Of a stretch of 64,000 nucleotides of DNA, positions 10,898 to 22,197 are shown in pieces; the first letter of the stretch is position 1; each line of letters opens with the position of its first letter. The position numbers and the translations under genes were made by a program. The notes under the pieces were generated by a model. It was not told where the DNA came from. It did not search any database and saw nothing but the letters and a program-made list of their open reading frames with translations. The stretch is from Apiosordaria backusii (taxonomy: Eukaryota; Ascomycota; Sordariomycetes; Sordariales; Lasiosphaeriaceae): the NCBI GenBank assembly GCA_030549205.1, contig JAUKTV010000032.1:61967-125966 (forward strand), written 5' to 3'.

Positions 10898-11759
10898 TGG
10901 GACTAAGGATGACACGAGGGCGGGCTAGGTTTTGACCAGCTTGATACAGCATTGACATCTCGCATCCATAGCATATGTTTATGCACAAGGAAATAACTAC
11001 CTTGAACTCAGTACCTCATACAGAGCGGTTGCTGGACTAATGGCTTTTATATATAAGCCCTCTTGGCCACCTGCGCCACTTCCTTATATCAAGCTCGTCT
11101 CCAGTAACGTAACTGTATTGTGTCATGACATGGGACAGCAATATTCGAAAATCATCGAACCACCGGGGAGTGCTGCTGACCGTCACAGCCACCCATACGT
11201 GCCTTGTCGATCAGCATCTCTGTGCTACTTCATGGAGAATGCCTTCTAGATCGGCCATCCCAACTCCTGGGTTAGGGTAACTATGACTGCGTCTGACAAA
11301 AAGGTTTCAGATACCCACCACGAGGACCTGAAACTGTCAGGTTTCGCCTTTTGTAGCGGAAATAACTCGATCAATACGTCACTATCACTAATAGTCAATC
11401 GAGAACCGCAAGCCAGAAACAAAATGATTCACGTTATATAAGAGCTACGATATCTTGCAAAGATGGACAACACAGATTTCTTGCTGTCATCAAAGCGGTC
11501 AAGATCTCACCGCCCCCCTGTCCCACTAGCCCGCATAACTTTATGCAAACGCAACAGCACAAAAGAGCATTTTTTTTCTCTTGAGTAATACCACTAAAAG
11601 CGCCACAAAAAAATCATCCCGAAACTCGGAACGGAACGGCGACGACGAGCAAACGGCGGATTCCGGGTGATATCATAGCAAACATTCAACGCCTGGCGTG
11701 AAGACTTTCCTTTAGCGAAATCTTCCTAAACCGTATCATTACACTTTATCTTTCTCAAC
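10898..11759. other. intergenic, promoter region of the PAL gene
   Basis: AT-richer spacer of about 860 bases. It contains a short TTAGGG-like motif (GGGTTAGGGTAA near 11268) and a T-run near 11570. A TATA-like ATATAA occurs near 11436, too far from 11760 to assign with confidence. No coding frame is supported. Confidence 0.45.
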
Positions 11760-14033
11760 ATGATAACCAACGGGTCCTCACACTCCAAGAAGCCGGAGAC
11801 CACCCATGCATCCGGTGTCTTCGCAGAATGGCAGAGACTGAGGAACAAGTTGTGGGAAAAGGGCGAGATTTCTGTCGACGGAAACCGGTTGACAGTTGCT
11901 GACGTTGTGGCTGTCTCACTGTGAGTTCTCCATTTCTTTTCATACCTATCTCAATGGGACAAATTCTCACACTGGTATCAGGCATGACGCAAAGGCCCGC
12001 CTCACTGACGATGAGAAAATCCTCAAACAGGTCGAGGAGAGTGTTGCTTACCTTGCACGACAACTCGAAGCTGGGCACACCATCTACGGAGTCAACACGG
12101 GCTTTGGAGGCAGTGCGGACACCAGAACGCAAGATTTTGAGCGGCTTCAAAGCGCCGCCATCCAGCACCTCAATGTGGGGATCTTGCTTCAGAGTGACAA
12201 GGGCAACGGCAATAGCAAAAACGATTTGCTGAGAAGCCATGCCCTACCCAGTCCCGTCATCAAAGCCGCCATGCTGATCCGCTGCAACTCGCTGATGCGA
12301 GGTCACTCTGGTGTCCGTGTCAGCGTGATCGAGTCCATCATGAAGCTTCTTGCCAACGACATGACCCCTGTTATGCCCCTCCGAGGAAGCATATCTGCCT
12401 CAGGAGACCTCTCAACCTTGTCGTACATCGCCGGAGCCATCGAAGGGAACCCTGATATTTTCGTCAAAGTCAACAACGGCACTGACAATGTCAGCAAGAT
12501 CATCCCCGCCAGGGAAGCCCTCCAAATAGCCGAGATACCCCCCGTCCGCCTCCAAGCCAAAGAAGGCCTCGGCATCACGAACGGCACCGCCCCCAGCTGC
12601 GCCATGGCGTCCCTCGTAATTCACCAAGCCAACCAACTCGCACTCCTAATCCAGCTCCTAACAGCGATGGGCACCGAAGCCCTCGACGGCACTCCCCACA
12701 ATTACCACCCGTTCATCTCCTCTACCCGCCCCCACCCCGGCCAAGCCGAAGCCGCCTCCAACATTTTGTCTTTTCTCTCCAACTCCAAAATCTCCCCTCC
12801 TTTTTTACAAGCTGGATCACCATCCCAATCCAAAACCCGCCTCGGCCTAGCCCAAGACCGCTACTCCCTCCGCACCGCCCCCCAATGGATCGGCCCCCAG
12901 CTCGAAGACCTCTTGCTTGCCACTCAGCAAGTAACCACCGAGCTCAACTCCACAACCGACAACCCCCTCATCGATGCCATCTCGAGTGAAATCCACCACG
13001 GGGGCAACTTCCAAGCCATGGTCTTGACCTCGGCCATGGAAAAGACCCTCACCGCGATGCAGAACCTGGGAAGATTAATATTTGCGCAGTGCTCAGAAGT
13101 CATCAACAACATGACCAACAAGGGGTTACCCCCAACCTCAGCGCGGACGACCCAAGCCAGAGTTTCACCTGCAAGGGGCTTGATGTCAACATGGCGGGCT
13201 ACATGGCCGAGCTGTCCTACCTCGCTCGACCGGTCAGCGCCAGCGTGCAAGTCGCCGAAATGGGGAACCAGAGCGTCAACTCGATGGCTCTTGTCGCGGG
13301 ACGGTATGCGATGGAGGCGGTGGAGATAGTGGGGCTGATGTGCGCGACGTACATTTATGTTTTGTGTCAAGCGCTGGATTTGAGGGTGTTGCAGCGCGAG
13401 TTTCGGGATGCGGTGAGGGAGCAGTTGCCGGCGAGGTTGAAGCGGCATGTTTTCTCCTTTTTTGGTGCCGAAGCTACGGATGGGATGGTGGGGAGGGTGG
13501 GGGACTTCTTGCTGCAGAGGTGGGAGGAGCTGGTGCATTTGGACTTGGAGGAGAGGTGCGTCAAGGTTGCGAAGGAGTCGGTTGGGTATTTGGTTGAGGA
13601 CGAGGAGCTCCCGGTCCCGGGGTCTGATTGGGGACGCTTTCATGTTGCGTTTTGGGGGGAGTACAGACAGATGGTGAGCCAGCTTTTGGAGGAGTGTTAC
13701 AGGGAGCAGCATGAGATTTTGATGGGCGAGGGGCCGCGGGCGGAGGGGTATCTGGGTGGTGGGTCGAAGGTGGTGTATGACTTTGTCAGGCGGGAGCTGG
13801 GGATACCGCTCAACAGGGGGGTGGAGGATCATCCGCCTCTGTTAGTGAGGGCCAGGCTAGCTGAAGCGAACCGGAATGATGAGAATATGCATGCTGTCGA
13901 AAATGGTTTCCAGGCGGACCCGAGGACCAAGATTCTTGGGACGATGGCTTCCAACATTTACGAAGCGTTGCGGAAGGGGATGCTGCATGACCGTATCATG
14001 AAGTACGGGGAGGAAGCAGGGATCTGGACATGA
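11760..14033 (+). CDS. phenylalanine ammonia-lyase, frameshifted in a C run
   Basis: Aromatic amino-acid ammonia-lyase: non-oxidative deamination of L-Phe to trans-cinnamate, a soluble tetrameric enzyme family. Exon 1 is 11760-11920 and exon 2 begins at 11982 after a 60-61 bp intron (GTGAGT...ATCAG). The conserved Tyr89 lies in YGVNTGFGG. The Ala193-Ser194-Gly195 that forms the MIO cofactor lies in GSISASGDLS. QDRYSLRTAP and TTDNPL follow. At the five-C run 13129-13133 the frame breaks after NMTNKGLPP; the conserved continuation (NLSADDPSQSF, later AEMGNQSVNS) lies in the next frame and runs to TGA 14031-14033. One missing C explains this. Intact, the protein would be about 737 residues, normal for fungal PAL. 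As read it stops at 13329 with about 502 residues and loses the C-terminal helices. It is either a recent pseudogene or a sequencing error. A 20-base GT-AG between the frames is too short for an intron. Confidence 0.9.
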
Positions 14034-14547
14034 TGAAGTGGGTACAGAAAATGGCGGAGAAACAGATACAGAAAGACAGGTTGAGGTTTGTTTTGCTCGG
14101 AATAGATAGGTAGAGATAAAGATGGCAGGTAGAGCATGAGGTGCTGAGTATCGACTCAAGTAACCCTAACCCCAATCTGTCAAGTTAGGCGTCAGTGAAT
14201 CAGCGATGAATAAGGCACTGAGGCTCAGAGGCGCATTCCTCGCCTCTCTCTGCAGACACCGAGTTCACTGACTTTTCTCGCCCGACCAACACCGAGTTTT
14301 CGTCGTGGCACCAATCCAGGCACATTCGGCATGGCGAGCCCCACACCGATCATGAGGTGAGCGGCCGGGGGATGTGAGAAGCTTGACGAATGCAGCCCTA
14401 CCGCCTTATCGCGTTGCATTGACGTGCTCCATTTCTTGCCAACAGGTCCCCTTGTTTATCGCCTTTTTTTCCGCCTGCTGATTTTTGCCTGCGACTCATA
14501 CATATTTCTCGCGGACGCATTCCCTGCGACTCGGACTGACCGGCGCC
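14034..14547. other. intergenic between PAL and transporter
   Basis: No gene-like frame. It contains a two-unit telomere-like motif (TAACCCTAACCCC near 14160) and a pyrimidine-rich leader before 14548. Confidence 0.5.
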
Positions 14548-16029
14548 ATGCCGACCTCAGTCCAAGACTACCAACCAGCCAGCATGACATCCGGCACCAC
14601 GGCCCTCGCCAATCTTGGCCTGATAAGCTCCCGCCCCGCCGGCCGGCAGGGCTCCCTCAGCGGCCCGGAGTCGGCCATGCCCACGATCACCGATCAATGT
14701 TCCCCACCTACCCCACCTCCTCCTCAAGGCCGGACCCCACCACCGCCGGCCCCGCCCCGTCGCCGGACCTCTGTCTCCGTGGCTCCCGTCGTCGACGGCG
14801 ACAGCAGTTTTGTTGAACCGGGAGCAGAACCTCGTCTCTCTGTCCTCCAGCGTATCCCGACCTACCTCCAACCCCCGTTACCATGGCGCGACCGGCTGCT
14901 GCACTTCACGTTTGCGTGGTACACCGTCACCATGTCCACCTCTGGCATCGCCATGGTCATCGCCCTCACCCCGCACCGCTTCACTGGCCTGCCCACCATC
15001 GGGCTGATCATCTTCCTTCTTGACCTGCTGGCGTTTGTGTTTATCACGGTGATGATCATCCTTCGGTTTGTGCTGTACCAGCACACCTTCCGCCGCGCGT
15101 TTACGCGACCCCACGAGGCGCTGTTTATCTCCACGTTGTGGCTATCGCTATGTGCCATGCTGCTTAATATCGACGAATACGGCAGGATATTCCTGTCGAC
15201 ATCGGCATACGTACGGCTTGCACCATTTATGAGAGTCGCGTTTTGGACTTATCTAGCGATTACGTTTGTGTTTTCGGTTTTTCAGTATCATCTGCTGTTT
15301 ACCGTCAAAGAAGAGAGGAGGTTGTCGATCAATGCGATGACGCCAGCGTGGATTCTCCCGATCTTTCCGGTGATGCTTGCTGGGTCGCTGGCGGGGGTGT
15401 GCGCCAAGTCGCAGCCTGCCGTTCAGGCTTTGGAGATGATATCTGCTGGGCTAGCGGCGCAAGGACTGGGGATTTTGGTGTCGATGTTTTACTACTCGAC
15501 GTATCTGTCTAGGTTGATGGCGTTTGGGTTGCCGGTGCAGAGGCCGGGTATGTTTATCGCTGTTGGACCCCCTAGTTTCACTTGCTCTGCGTTGGTGGCT
15601 ATGGCGGGAGAGGTGCCCAGGATATTGCTTGGGTTGCCGGCTATGCAGGTCATCACGTACAGCGGTGGGAATCCGGGGGTGAATCTACAAACTTTGGGCG
15701 CAGGGATAAGGTTGTTGGCGATGACGGCGGCGGTTTTTCTATGGGGGTTGAGCTTTTGGTTTTTTGCCAGTGCGACGGCGGCGGTGGTGGCTGGGATGCC
15801 GGATAGGAAGTTTCATCTTAGTTGGTGGAGCTTTGTGTTTCCTAATGTTGGCTTCACGTTGGCGTGTATACGGATGGGGAGGGTGCTGGAGAGCGAGGGG
15901 ATACTGTGGTTTAGTACGGTCATGACGGTGTTGCTGGTGGTGGCTTGGGGGTTTATTGGGTTTCGGTGTGCGGTGGCGGTGTATAGGAGGGAGATTGTCT
16001 GGCCGGGGCATGATGAGGATTCTTTATAA
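14548..16029 (+). CDS. SLAC1/TDT-family transporter (malate or sulfite/anion type)
   Basis: Single exon of 493 residues. The ATG at 14548 (GCGCCATGC context) is the first in frame. The first 105 or so residues form a Pro/Ser-rich cytoplasmic tail (PPTPPPPQGRTPPPPAPPRR). About ten hydrophobic helices follow. The signature RPGMFIAVGPPSF matches the TDT/voltage-dependent anion channel family, which includes Schizosaccharomyces Mae1 malate permease, yeast Ssu1 sulfite pump and plant SLAC1. The segment after the fourth helix carries a conserved-looking DEYGR. The C-terminus is short and acidic. Plasma-membrane location and anion export or uptake are inferred from the family. Sequence alone does not decide between dicarboxylate and sulfite. 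It lies between PAL and a hydroxylase without a clear pathway link. Confidence 0.85.
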   Translation: MPTSVQDYQPASMTSGTTALANLGLISSRPAGRQGSLSGPESAMPTITDQCSPPTPPPPQGRTPPPPAPPRRRTSVSVAPVVDGDSSFVEPGAEPRLSVLQRIPTYLQPPLPWRDRLLHFTFAWYTVTMSTSGIAMVIALTPHRFTGLPTIGLIIFLLDLLAFVFITVMIILRFVLYQHTFRRAFTRPHEALFISTLWLSLCAMLLNIDEYGRIFLSTSAYVRLAPFMRVAFWTYLAITFVFSVFQYHLLFTVKEERRLSINAMTPAWILPIFPVMLAGSLAGVCAKSQPAVQALEMISAGLAAQGLGILVSMFYYSTYLSRLMAFGLPVQRPGMFIAVGPPSFTCSALVAMAGEVPRILLGLPAMQVITYSGGNPGVNLQTLGAGIRLLAMTAAVFLWGLSFWFFASATAAVVAGMPDRKFHLSWWSFVFPNVGFTLACIRMGRVLESEGILWFSTVMTVLLVVAWGFIGFRCAVAVYRREIVWPGHDEDSL

Positions 16030-16570
16030 AAAGAAAAAGGGGGCGGAAGAACCAGCGTGCATTCTAGCGTTGGCTTACATTATGTTCGCTTCTTTTAGAT
16101 ATGAGCGACGAGAATGGGAGATGCTATTAATGACCAAGTAAGTTTTGTCTTTCATCTTATACTGAAGAAAATGGAGACCTTTTCCCAAACACTCAGATTT
16201 CTAACACTGGATCAGGGAGGTCATGAGACCATTGTTGGGGTATAGCTCAGGGGATCTGGGGGTGGCAAGTCGTTGTTTGTCCCAACATCAACAGCAGTTA
16301 TTGATGGTGCAACATAGGTGTCGGCTTTCACGTGCTCCCTCACCACAGCTTTCTATGAGAGTATCTGCGGGGAGAATGGGCATTTTCAAAGCCAAGCGGC
16401 AAACCCCGCTTCAAATGTCAAAGTGGAGATGCCAAGACTGGGGTAGATGCCGAGGTCTTTGTCCCAATCGAGAGATTCAAAATGCCCAACCTCAACAGCT
16501 TTGAAGATTGCTACGAACCTGAGCTCTTCACCTACACGCCGACACGATTGTCTCAAAAATTACAGTCATC
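16030..16570. other. intergenic, nothing recognised
   Basis: Spacer of 540 bases with no supported frame. A GGGGTATAGCTCAGGGG string near 16240 resembles a tRNA start, but the rest of a tRNA is absent. Confidence 0.5.
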
Positions 16571-17350
16571 ATGGCCCCTATTTCTGTGGCTTCGTTGCAA
16601 CTTTTTTGGGCTTCAATAGTCCGAACATACAGTCCTCACCAGATCGAGTTCTTTGGCAGTCTTGCCGTTCAGCTTCTATTCTTCTGGGTCCCCGCCATCG
16701 TCTACACTTCTCTCGAGTACATCTTTCCCACTTTCTCAGAGAGACATAAGCTGCAGCCAGCACCAAAACAACCGACTTGGAAAGAAATAAAACACTGCGC
16801 CTATGTCGTCGCCCGAAACCAGCTACAGAACACCTTCTTCGCACTGTCCATATTGGCTTTGTCCCATTACACCGGAAGCCCATCAAGTTTCCAAATCACA
16901 GAGACTATCCCAACTCTCAACATTTTTTTGCGAGACTTTCTCATCAGCTGGATCGCGAGAGAAGTTCTCTTCTACTACGTTCACAGGCTGTTGCACATAC
17001 CCCGCCTCTACAAGATCATCCACAAAGTCCATCACGAATTCACTGCACCGGTCGCCCTGGCAGCACAGTATGCCCACCCTGTCGAGCAGTTGCTAGCAAA
17101 CACCTTGCCCATCGTCATCGCGCCTATTCTGTTGAAGACTCACATCTTGACATTCTGGGCATTCCTGCTCTTCCAGCTCGTCGAGACGAGCACTGTGCAC
17201 AGCGGCTACGACTTCTTTGGCGCAGTGGCCAAGGGTCATGATATCCATCATGAGAAATTTGTCGTCAACTATGGGGCATATGGGTGGATGGATTGGCTGC
17301 ATGGAACTGGGCCGAAGCAGAGGGCTATGCCCAAGAAGAAGAGCAACTGA
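16571..17350 (+). CDS. fatty acid hydroxylase/sterol desaturase family protein
   Basis: Single exon, 259 residues, start in ATCATGG context. Integral ER-type membrane protein of the di-iron hydroxylase superfamily (ERG3, ERG25, C-4 methylsterol oxidase, alkylglycerol monooxygenase relatives). The histidine clusters are all present: H138-RLL-H142, H151-KVHH155 and H223-DIHH227. An extra His lies in QYAHPVEQ (169) and in TVHSGYD (210), as in C-4 sterol oxidases. Three to four hydrophobic segments (residues about 25-55, 85-100, 115-135 and 175-205) flank the boxes. The C-terminus ends in lysines (KKKSN), a possible ER retention signal. The substrate cannot be named. Length and box spacing fit a complete enzyme. 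Confidence 0.9.
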   Translation: MAPISVASLQLFWASIVRTYSPHQIEFFGSLAVQLLFFWVPAIVYTSLEYIFPTFSERHKLQPAPKQPTWKEIKHCAYVVARNQLQNTFFALSILALSHYTGSPSSFQITETIPTLNIFLRDFLISWIAREVLFYYVHRLLHIPRLYKIIHKVHHEFTAPVALAAQYAHPVEQLLANTLPIVIAPILLKTHILTFWAFLLFQLVETSTVHSGYDFFGAVAKGHDIHHEKFVVNYGAYGWMDWLHGTGPKQRAMPKKKSN

Positions 17351-17906
17351 AGTAGTCGCGGATGGACGGGATCTGAGGCCTTTTCTTTCCTTATAGCATT
17401 GCTTGGGTGTCTGATGTCATCCGGATGAAGAGACCAAAATCAACATGTATTTTGAACTGATCGGAGCTACATACCTCTGTGAATTCGGGGTAGGATGCAC
17501 CGTCTGCCAAGCACGCTACATGACTGGCGATATCCAACAACCTGGTTTCTCTCTGGCCGCGATCACACCATCCAGACACGCCTCGAAGTGTCATTGCTCC
17601 GTGCTCGCCTAACTAGCTCTCAATAAAGATGCAGTTTTATCCGCGAATTGTCGGGGCAGGAGGCAACTGGGAGCGGTGGATCATGTAACTCCAGGGTTGC
17701 GATCACCCTTGCAAGCCGCGACGGAGGCTCCCCTTCCGACATTACAACGGCGAGGCCCCGCAATATTATGTGTACCTGACGCGCAACGGCCCGGCAGCCG
17801 ATATAATAAGACATCATGATGCCCGTTGTTTTTTCAATGTTTTGGTTCAGGTCCTGCATCCATCCTTTGACGCCTGGGAGTCGATCAGAACTCCAGCAAA
17901 GACACG
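17351..17906. other. intergenic, upstream region of the mannanase
   Basis: No coding frame is supported. The segment next to 17907 looks like a promoter: a CCCCGC site at 17756-17761 (reverse complement GCGGGG, the CreA/Mig1-type consensus) and a TATA-like ATATAATAAG at 17801-17810, about 100 bases before the start codon. Confidence 0.45.
17801..17810 (+). promoter_or_regulatory. TATA-like element before the mannanase gene
   Basis: ATATAATAAG stands 97-106 bases upstream of the ATG at 17907 in otherwise GC-rich sequence. Position and composition fit a core promoter, and the CreA-type GCGGGG 40 bases further upstream would suit a carbon-repressed enzyme. There is no experimental support. Confidence 0.35.
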
Positions 17907-19376
17907 ATGGTCAAACTCCTCGACATCGGGCTCTTTGCCCTGGCCCTGGCCACCAGCGCTGTTGCGAAGCCCTGCAAGCCTCGCGATGGCCCCGTGACCT
18001 ACGAGGCTGAAGATGCCATCCTCACCGGCACCACCGTCGACACCGCCCAAGCAGGCTACACCGGCAGCGGCTACGTCACCGGGTTCGACGAGGGCTCCGA
18101 TAAGATCACCTTCCAGATCAACTCCGACACCACCAAGCTCTACGACCTCTCTATCCGCTACGCCGCCATCTACGGCGACAAACGCACCAACGTCGTCCTC
18201 AACAACGGCGCCGTCAGCGAGGTCTTCTTCCCCGCCGGCGACTCCTTCACCTCTGTCGCCGCCGGCCAGGTCCTCCTCAACGCCGGCTCAAACACCATCG
18301 ACATCGTCAACAATTGGGGATGGTATCTCATCGACTCCATCACCCTCACCCCCTCTGCCCCTCGTCCCCCCCACGACATCAACCCCAACCTCAACAACGC
18401 CAATGCCGACACCAACGCCAAGAAGCTCTATTCCTACCTCCGCTCCGTCTACGGCAAGAAGATCATCTCCGGCCAACAGGAACTCCGCCACGCAGACTGG
18501 ATCAAGCAGCAAACCGGCAAGACCCCCGCTCTGGTTGCCGTCGACCTAATGGATTACTCCCCCTCCCGCGTCGAGCGCGGCACCACCAGCACCGCCGTCG
18601 AGGAGGCCATCGCCCACCACAACCGCGGCGGCATCGTCTCCGTCTTGTGGCACTGGAACGCCCCCGTCGGGCTGTACGACACTGAGGAAAACAAGTGGTG
18701 GTCTGGGTTCTACACCCGCGCCACTGATTTCGATATCGCCGCCACGCTGGCCAACCCAACCGGCGCGAACTACACTTTGCTCATTAGGGATATTGATGCT
18801 ATTGCTGTGCAGCTTAAGCGGTTGCAAACTGCCGGTGTGCCGGTCTTGTGGAGGCCGCTTCACGAGGCGGAGGGCGGGTGGTTCTGGTGGGGTGCGAAGG
18901 GCCCGGAGCCGGCGAAGCAGCTTTGGGATCTTTTGTATGAGCGGTTGACGGTTCATCACAAGATTAATAACTTGATTTGGGTGTGGAATTCGATTTTGGA
19001 GGATTGGTATCCTGGGGATGATACGGTCGATATCCTCTCGGCGGATGTTTATGCGCAGGGTAATGGGGTAAGTCGTCTATTATTCTGTGTGATGGAGTAG
19101 TCGTGATGCTGACGTTTTTGATAATAGCCCATGTCGACTCAGTACAACGAGTTGATCACTCTCGGAAAGGACAAGAAGATGATCGCCGCTGCGGAGGTCG
19201 GAGCTGCTCCTCTGCCGAACTTGTTGCAGGCTTACCAGGCCAACTGGCTGTGGTTTGCTGTTTGGGGCGATGATTTCATCAACAACCCTAGCTGGAACAC
19301 TGTGGCTGTTCTGAACGAGATCTACAACAGCGACTACGTGTTGACGCTGGATGAGATTCAGGGGTGGAGGAATTAG
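17907..19376 (+). CDS. secreted CBM35-GH26 endo-beta-1,4-mannanase
   Basis: Two exons, 17907-19067 and 19128-19376, with a 60-bp phase-0 intron (GTAAGT...AATAG), encode 469 residues. The enzyme hydrolyses beta-1,4-mannan in plant biomass outside the cell. A signal peptide occupies about residues 1-20 (ALALATSAVA, then KPCKP). A CBM35 beta-sandwich follows (about 28-150: YEAEDA, GYTGSGYVTGF, NNWGWYLIDSI), then a Pro linker and a GH26 domain (about 165-469). The acid/base is Glu320 in RPLHEAEGGWFWWG and the nucleophile Glu410 in AAAEVGA. After removal of 20 residues these become 300 and 390, the numbering I recall for Podospora anserina Man26A, which has the same CBM35-GH26 order. HWNAP in the substrate cleft is also present. 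All catalytic features are intact. Likely carbon-repressed; see the upstream elements. Confidence 0.95.
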
Positions 19377-19780
19377 ATCGTCTGACTGACTGACTGGACA
19401 GCGATTTGATGGCGGATGTCTTGCCAGTACATATTGTAAATATATGAGGGATGAATACATATAGGATCATATCTTGTCTCGCCACATAATTGTCCCTGCA
19501 AGAGGGCCAGGTTCACGCGCGATTCGCATGTTTGTGGTAGGCAAATGGAGGGGAAGAGGGGTGGATGTTAACAGGTGGTTTCCTTGGGATGGCAGAATCT
19601 CTGTGTGCTGGTTGCTCTGTTCTATATCTTCTGTTCTAGACTTTCTCATCCCGTTGTTCTTTTTTAATGACGAGATTATTTCTTCCAATCCCTCGCCAGT
19701 ATACGACTAGAGTTCAGACTGCTTATCTTGCCGTTTGTTCCCATCGTTCCTCGTCCCACTCTTCAACAGCAAGAGTAACC
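19377..19780. other. intergenic, nothing recognised
   Basis: Begins with a short TGACTGACTGACTG run after the mannanase stop. Otherwise ordinary spacer and leader sequence for the Nudix gene. Confidence 0.5.
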
Positions 19781-20964
19781 ATGTCAACTACGCCACGGTC
19801 AACAGATCGTAAATCATTTCTGGAGATCGTCAATGCTTGTGACAAGTACGTGTCTGCTTCATGAATCCGTATGCACAGCTAACACCTAATTGGTTGTCAG
19901 TTTCCCTGTTCCGCAGCAGGGTTTGCAGAAGTATATCGATTCCATCGACAGCTTCTACCATTTCGTCATTCCGTCCGTTAATCAACCTATCGGCCTCGTC
20001 GTCCCCTCGGTTGCCACTGCCTTCCGTGGTCTCCAGGACTGGAAGCTCGACGAGTCTAGCACCCCAAAGACCTTGGCGCTTGTCGCTGGCAACGACGACG
20101 TGTCGAGGACAGCGGTTGTGGAGAAGGCTCTGCATAAATTCCGTGATGAGAAGACATTTTCCATTCTGTCCCGCTGGCGCAACGAGTTGAAACCCGTCTA
20201 TGGACCCGGTGGCGGGCTTCTCTTCAAGCTCGATCGTGCTGCCGCGCCGATCCTCGGCGTCGTCTCGTATGGGATCCACCTCACAGCTTTCACTCGCATC
20301 AATGACGGTCAGATTAAAATTTGGGTGCAGAAACGTTCGCAGTCAACTGCCTTCTATCCCGGCCTCCTCGACAACACCGTTGCCAGCTCCAGCATTCCCG
20401 ATGGCCAACTCCCCGTCGAGGCGGCCATCCGTGAGGCGGGAGAGGAAGCGTCGCTTCCTGAGGACCTTGTGCGTTCCAAGATCAAGTCTTGCGGGACTCT
20501 GACGTACATGCATCTTCGCGATAGCCTTGCAATCGGCGAAGTTGGTCTTCTTCAGCCACAGGTTGAATACCTGTTTGAACTCGAACTGCCCGATGGCGTG
20601 GAGCCAAAGCCGTGCGATCACGAGGTGGAATGGTTCAAGCTTTTGGAGGTGGTAGACCTCAAACGGAGCATTTCACAAGGTATCCTACCCTGCTCTCACG
20701 TTTCGGTCATCCGGCTAATCATTTGGGCGCTCAGACAAAGTCAAACCGGGCTACGCCGTGGTCGCTCTTGATTTCCTCATCCGGCATGGCCTGTTGAATG
20801 ATCAGAACGAGCCGGACTTTGTGGAGATTACCACAAGGCTTCATCGAACTCTCGAGTTGCCCGTCGGGTGAGTAACCCCTTTCCTTCGGGCTGGCCTCTA
20901 GAGATGCATTGTGCCGACGGTCCTCTTTGACAGGTTTAACCTCCCGAAACAAACGAAGATTTAG
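19781..20964 (+). CDS. Nudix hydrolase of the YJR142W/DUF4743 type
   Basis: Four exons, 19781-19845, 19901-20679, 20735-20867 and 20934-20964, give 335 residues. The introns (55, 55 and 66 bp) all have GT-AG ends, and the phases agree. The last splice (GTGAGT...GACAG) avoids a TGA that would otherwise directly follow the conserved LPVG and gives the tail FNLPKQTKI. An N-terminal DUF4743 region (NFPVPQQGLQKYI...) precedes a Nudix fold. The Nudix box is in EAAIREAGEEASLP: the REAGEEAS core keeps the Arg and the metal-binding glutamates, with an Ala-Ser in place of the usual xG. The family includes yeast YJR142W and plant Nudix 24, linked to damaged thiamine diphosphate derivatives. The cytosolic housecleaning role is inferred from the family. 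Confidence 0.9.
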
Positions 20965-21690
20965 CTACCCTTTTTCCCCGGACTTCACGCCTCTACCCAT
21001 CGGCCCTCAAGGTTGGCCTTGACCAACGCTTGGTAGAGTATCTTTGAAGCAGCCATTAATGGTTATCATATTGCCATCTCATCAATTCAAGCTACAAGTC
21101 AATGGTGGTTGGGGATGGGCAATGAGGTCATCATAAAAGCCGTGAGTGCGTTGAAAAAATGGATCTAATGGGTGGGGGATCGAGGTAGGAACGTATTAGT
21201 GCGCATTATTATGGTCAGGTAGTGTGAATCATTAACAGAAGTCCTCACGGCGTTGAATGTTGTTGGGCCACCTCGTGCCTTAACAGAATGCTCCATGTCC
21301 ACATAACCGTGCAGATGGGGTGCTCATGGCATATCATAACATTCCAGGTTGGTTAGAAAATATTGCTTTACGATAATTACATACTCTGTCAAAGCTTGGT
21401 AGGAATGACTACCCCACAAAAGACCAGAAAAGAGAATAAGAGAGAAATCGTAGAAAGGTTGTGGTGCACTCCGGGGGAAATAGCATTCTTAATCCTATTG
21501 TTAGCTAAGGTAGTCGCCAAACCAATTCTCTTGACAGCAGCTGGGCAAGTGTCCGATATCAAACAAATGAAACGATCCGATCTTCGGGGCTGCCTCATAG
21601 TCATCAAACATCATCAAGAAGGAGAGGGATAAGGAAGAAGAACTACCTAAGGTAGTCAACCCAGTCACAAGCCGAACAAACACCATCTCT
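20965..21690. other. intergenic, nothing recognised
   Basis: AT-moderate 730-base spacer between convergent units. A palindromic ACCTAAGGTAG motif at about 21645 recurs near 42780 and 43205. No gene is supported. Confidence 0.5.
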
Positions 21691-22155
21691 TCAGGGCCCC
21701 AAGGTCTCGAAGATCTTAAAGGTCAGCCTCGGCTGGGGCGTAATGTTCCACTGCTCCTCCACCTCAGAGTTGTAAAACAGCTTCTTACTGCTGTACTGAA
21801 GCTCGCGGGGGAGATCCCACGCCATCTCGTTGTTCCGGAGCCACAGCCGGACGAGGTGACGGACGTGCTCAGCGTCGTCATGGAAGGCCTCACGGGAGTG
21901 GACGATGGCGTGGTTATTGACAAAGGTGATGTCGCCTGGTTGTTGGTCCAGAACGAGCTGATACTTGCGGGCTGTAGCCTCTAGGACGTCGGGCGCCTCG
22001 ACCTGCTCGGGGGTGCAGACGGGCAGGTCGGGGGAGCGGGGAATGTTGGGCCGTCCGAGGAGGGAGTAGCGGTTGTAGTTGAAGAGCAGCTGGCCTGTCG
22101 GTTTGGATCTAAAGAGTCCGTTCAGCTGCTTCTTAAACAAGGCGCTGACCCATTT
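21691..22155 (-). pseudogene. TauD/TfdA-type dioxygenase, 5'-truncated
   Basis: The frame encodes the C-terminal 154 residues of a 2-oxoglutarate/Fe(II) dioxygenase and ends ETLGP. Visible family features are FRSKPTGQLLFN, the distal iron ligand in NNHAIVHSR, and the 2-oxoglutarate-binding Arg in RHLVRLWLRN. The N-terminal half with the HxD iron motif is missing. The frame starts at KWVSALFKKQ directly after a plausible 3' splice site (C-run then AACAG at 22156 on the minus strand). Neither an upstream exon nor an in-frame ATG exists before the oppositely oriented ankyrin gene begins. It therefore looks like a terminal exon left after a rearrangement. An active enzyme is very unlikely. Confidence 0.75.
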
Positions 22156-22197
22156 CTGTTGGGGGGGGCTGTTTTAGATCAAGTCTCCTGCTTGACG

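Noticed and set aside
10229..10915. 228-codon minus-strand frame
   Set aside because: Antisense shadow of the 10145-10897 gene; Pro/His/Arg-rich composition.
12924..13832. 302-codon minus-strand frame inside PAL
   Set aside because: Shadow of the PAL gene; His/Pro/Leu-rich composition typical of an antisense frame.
16240..16300. tRNA-like start GGGGTATAGCTCAGGGG
   Set aside because: No anticodon arm, no T-arm GTTC, no closing acceptor stem.
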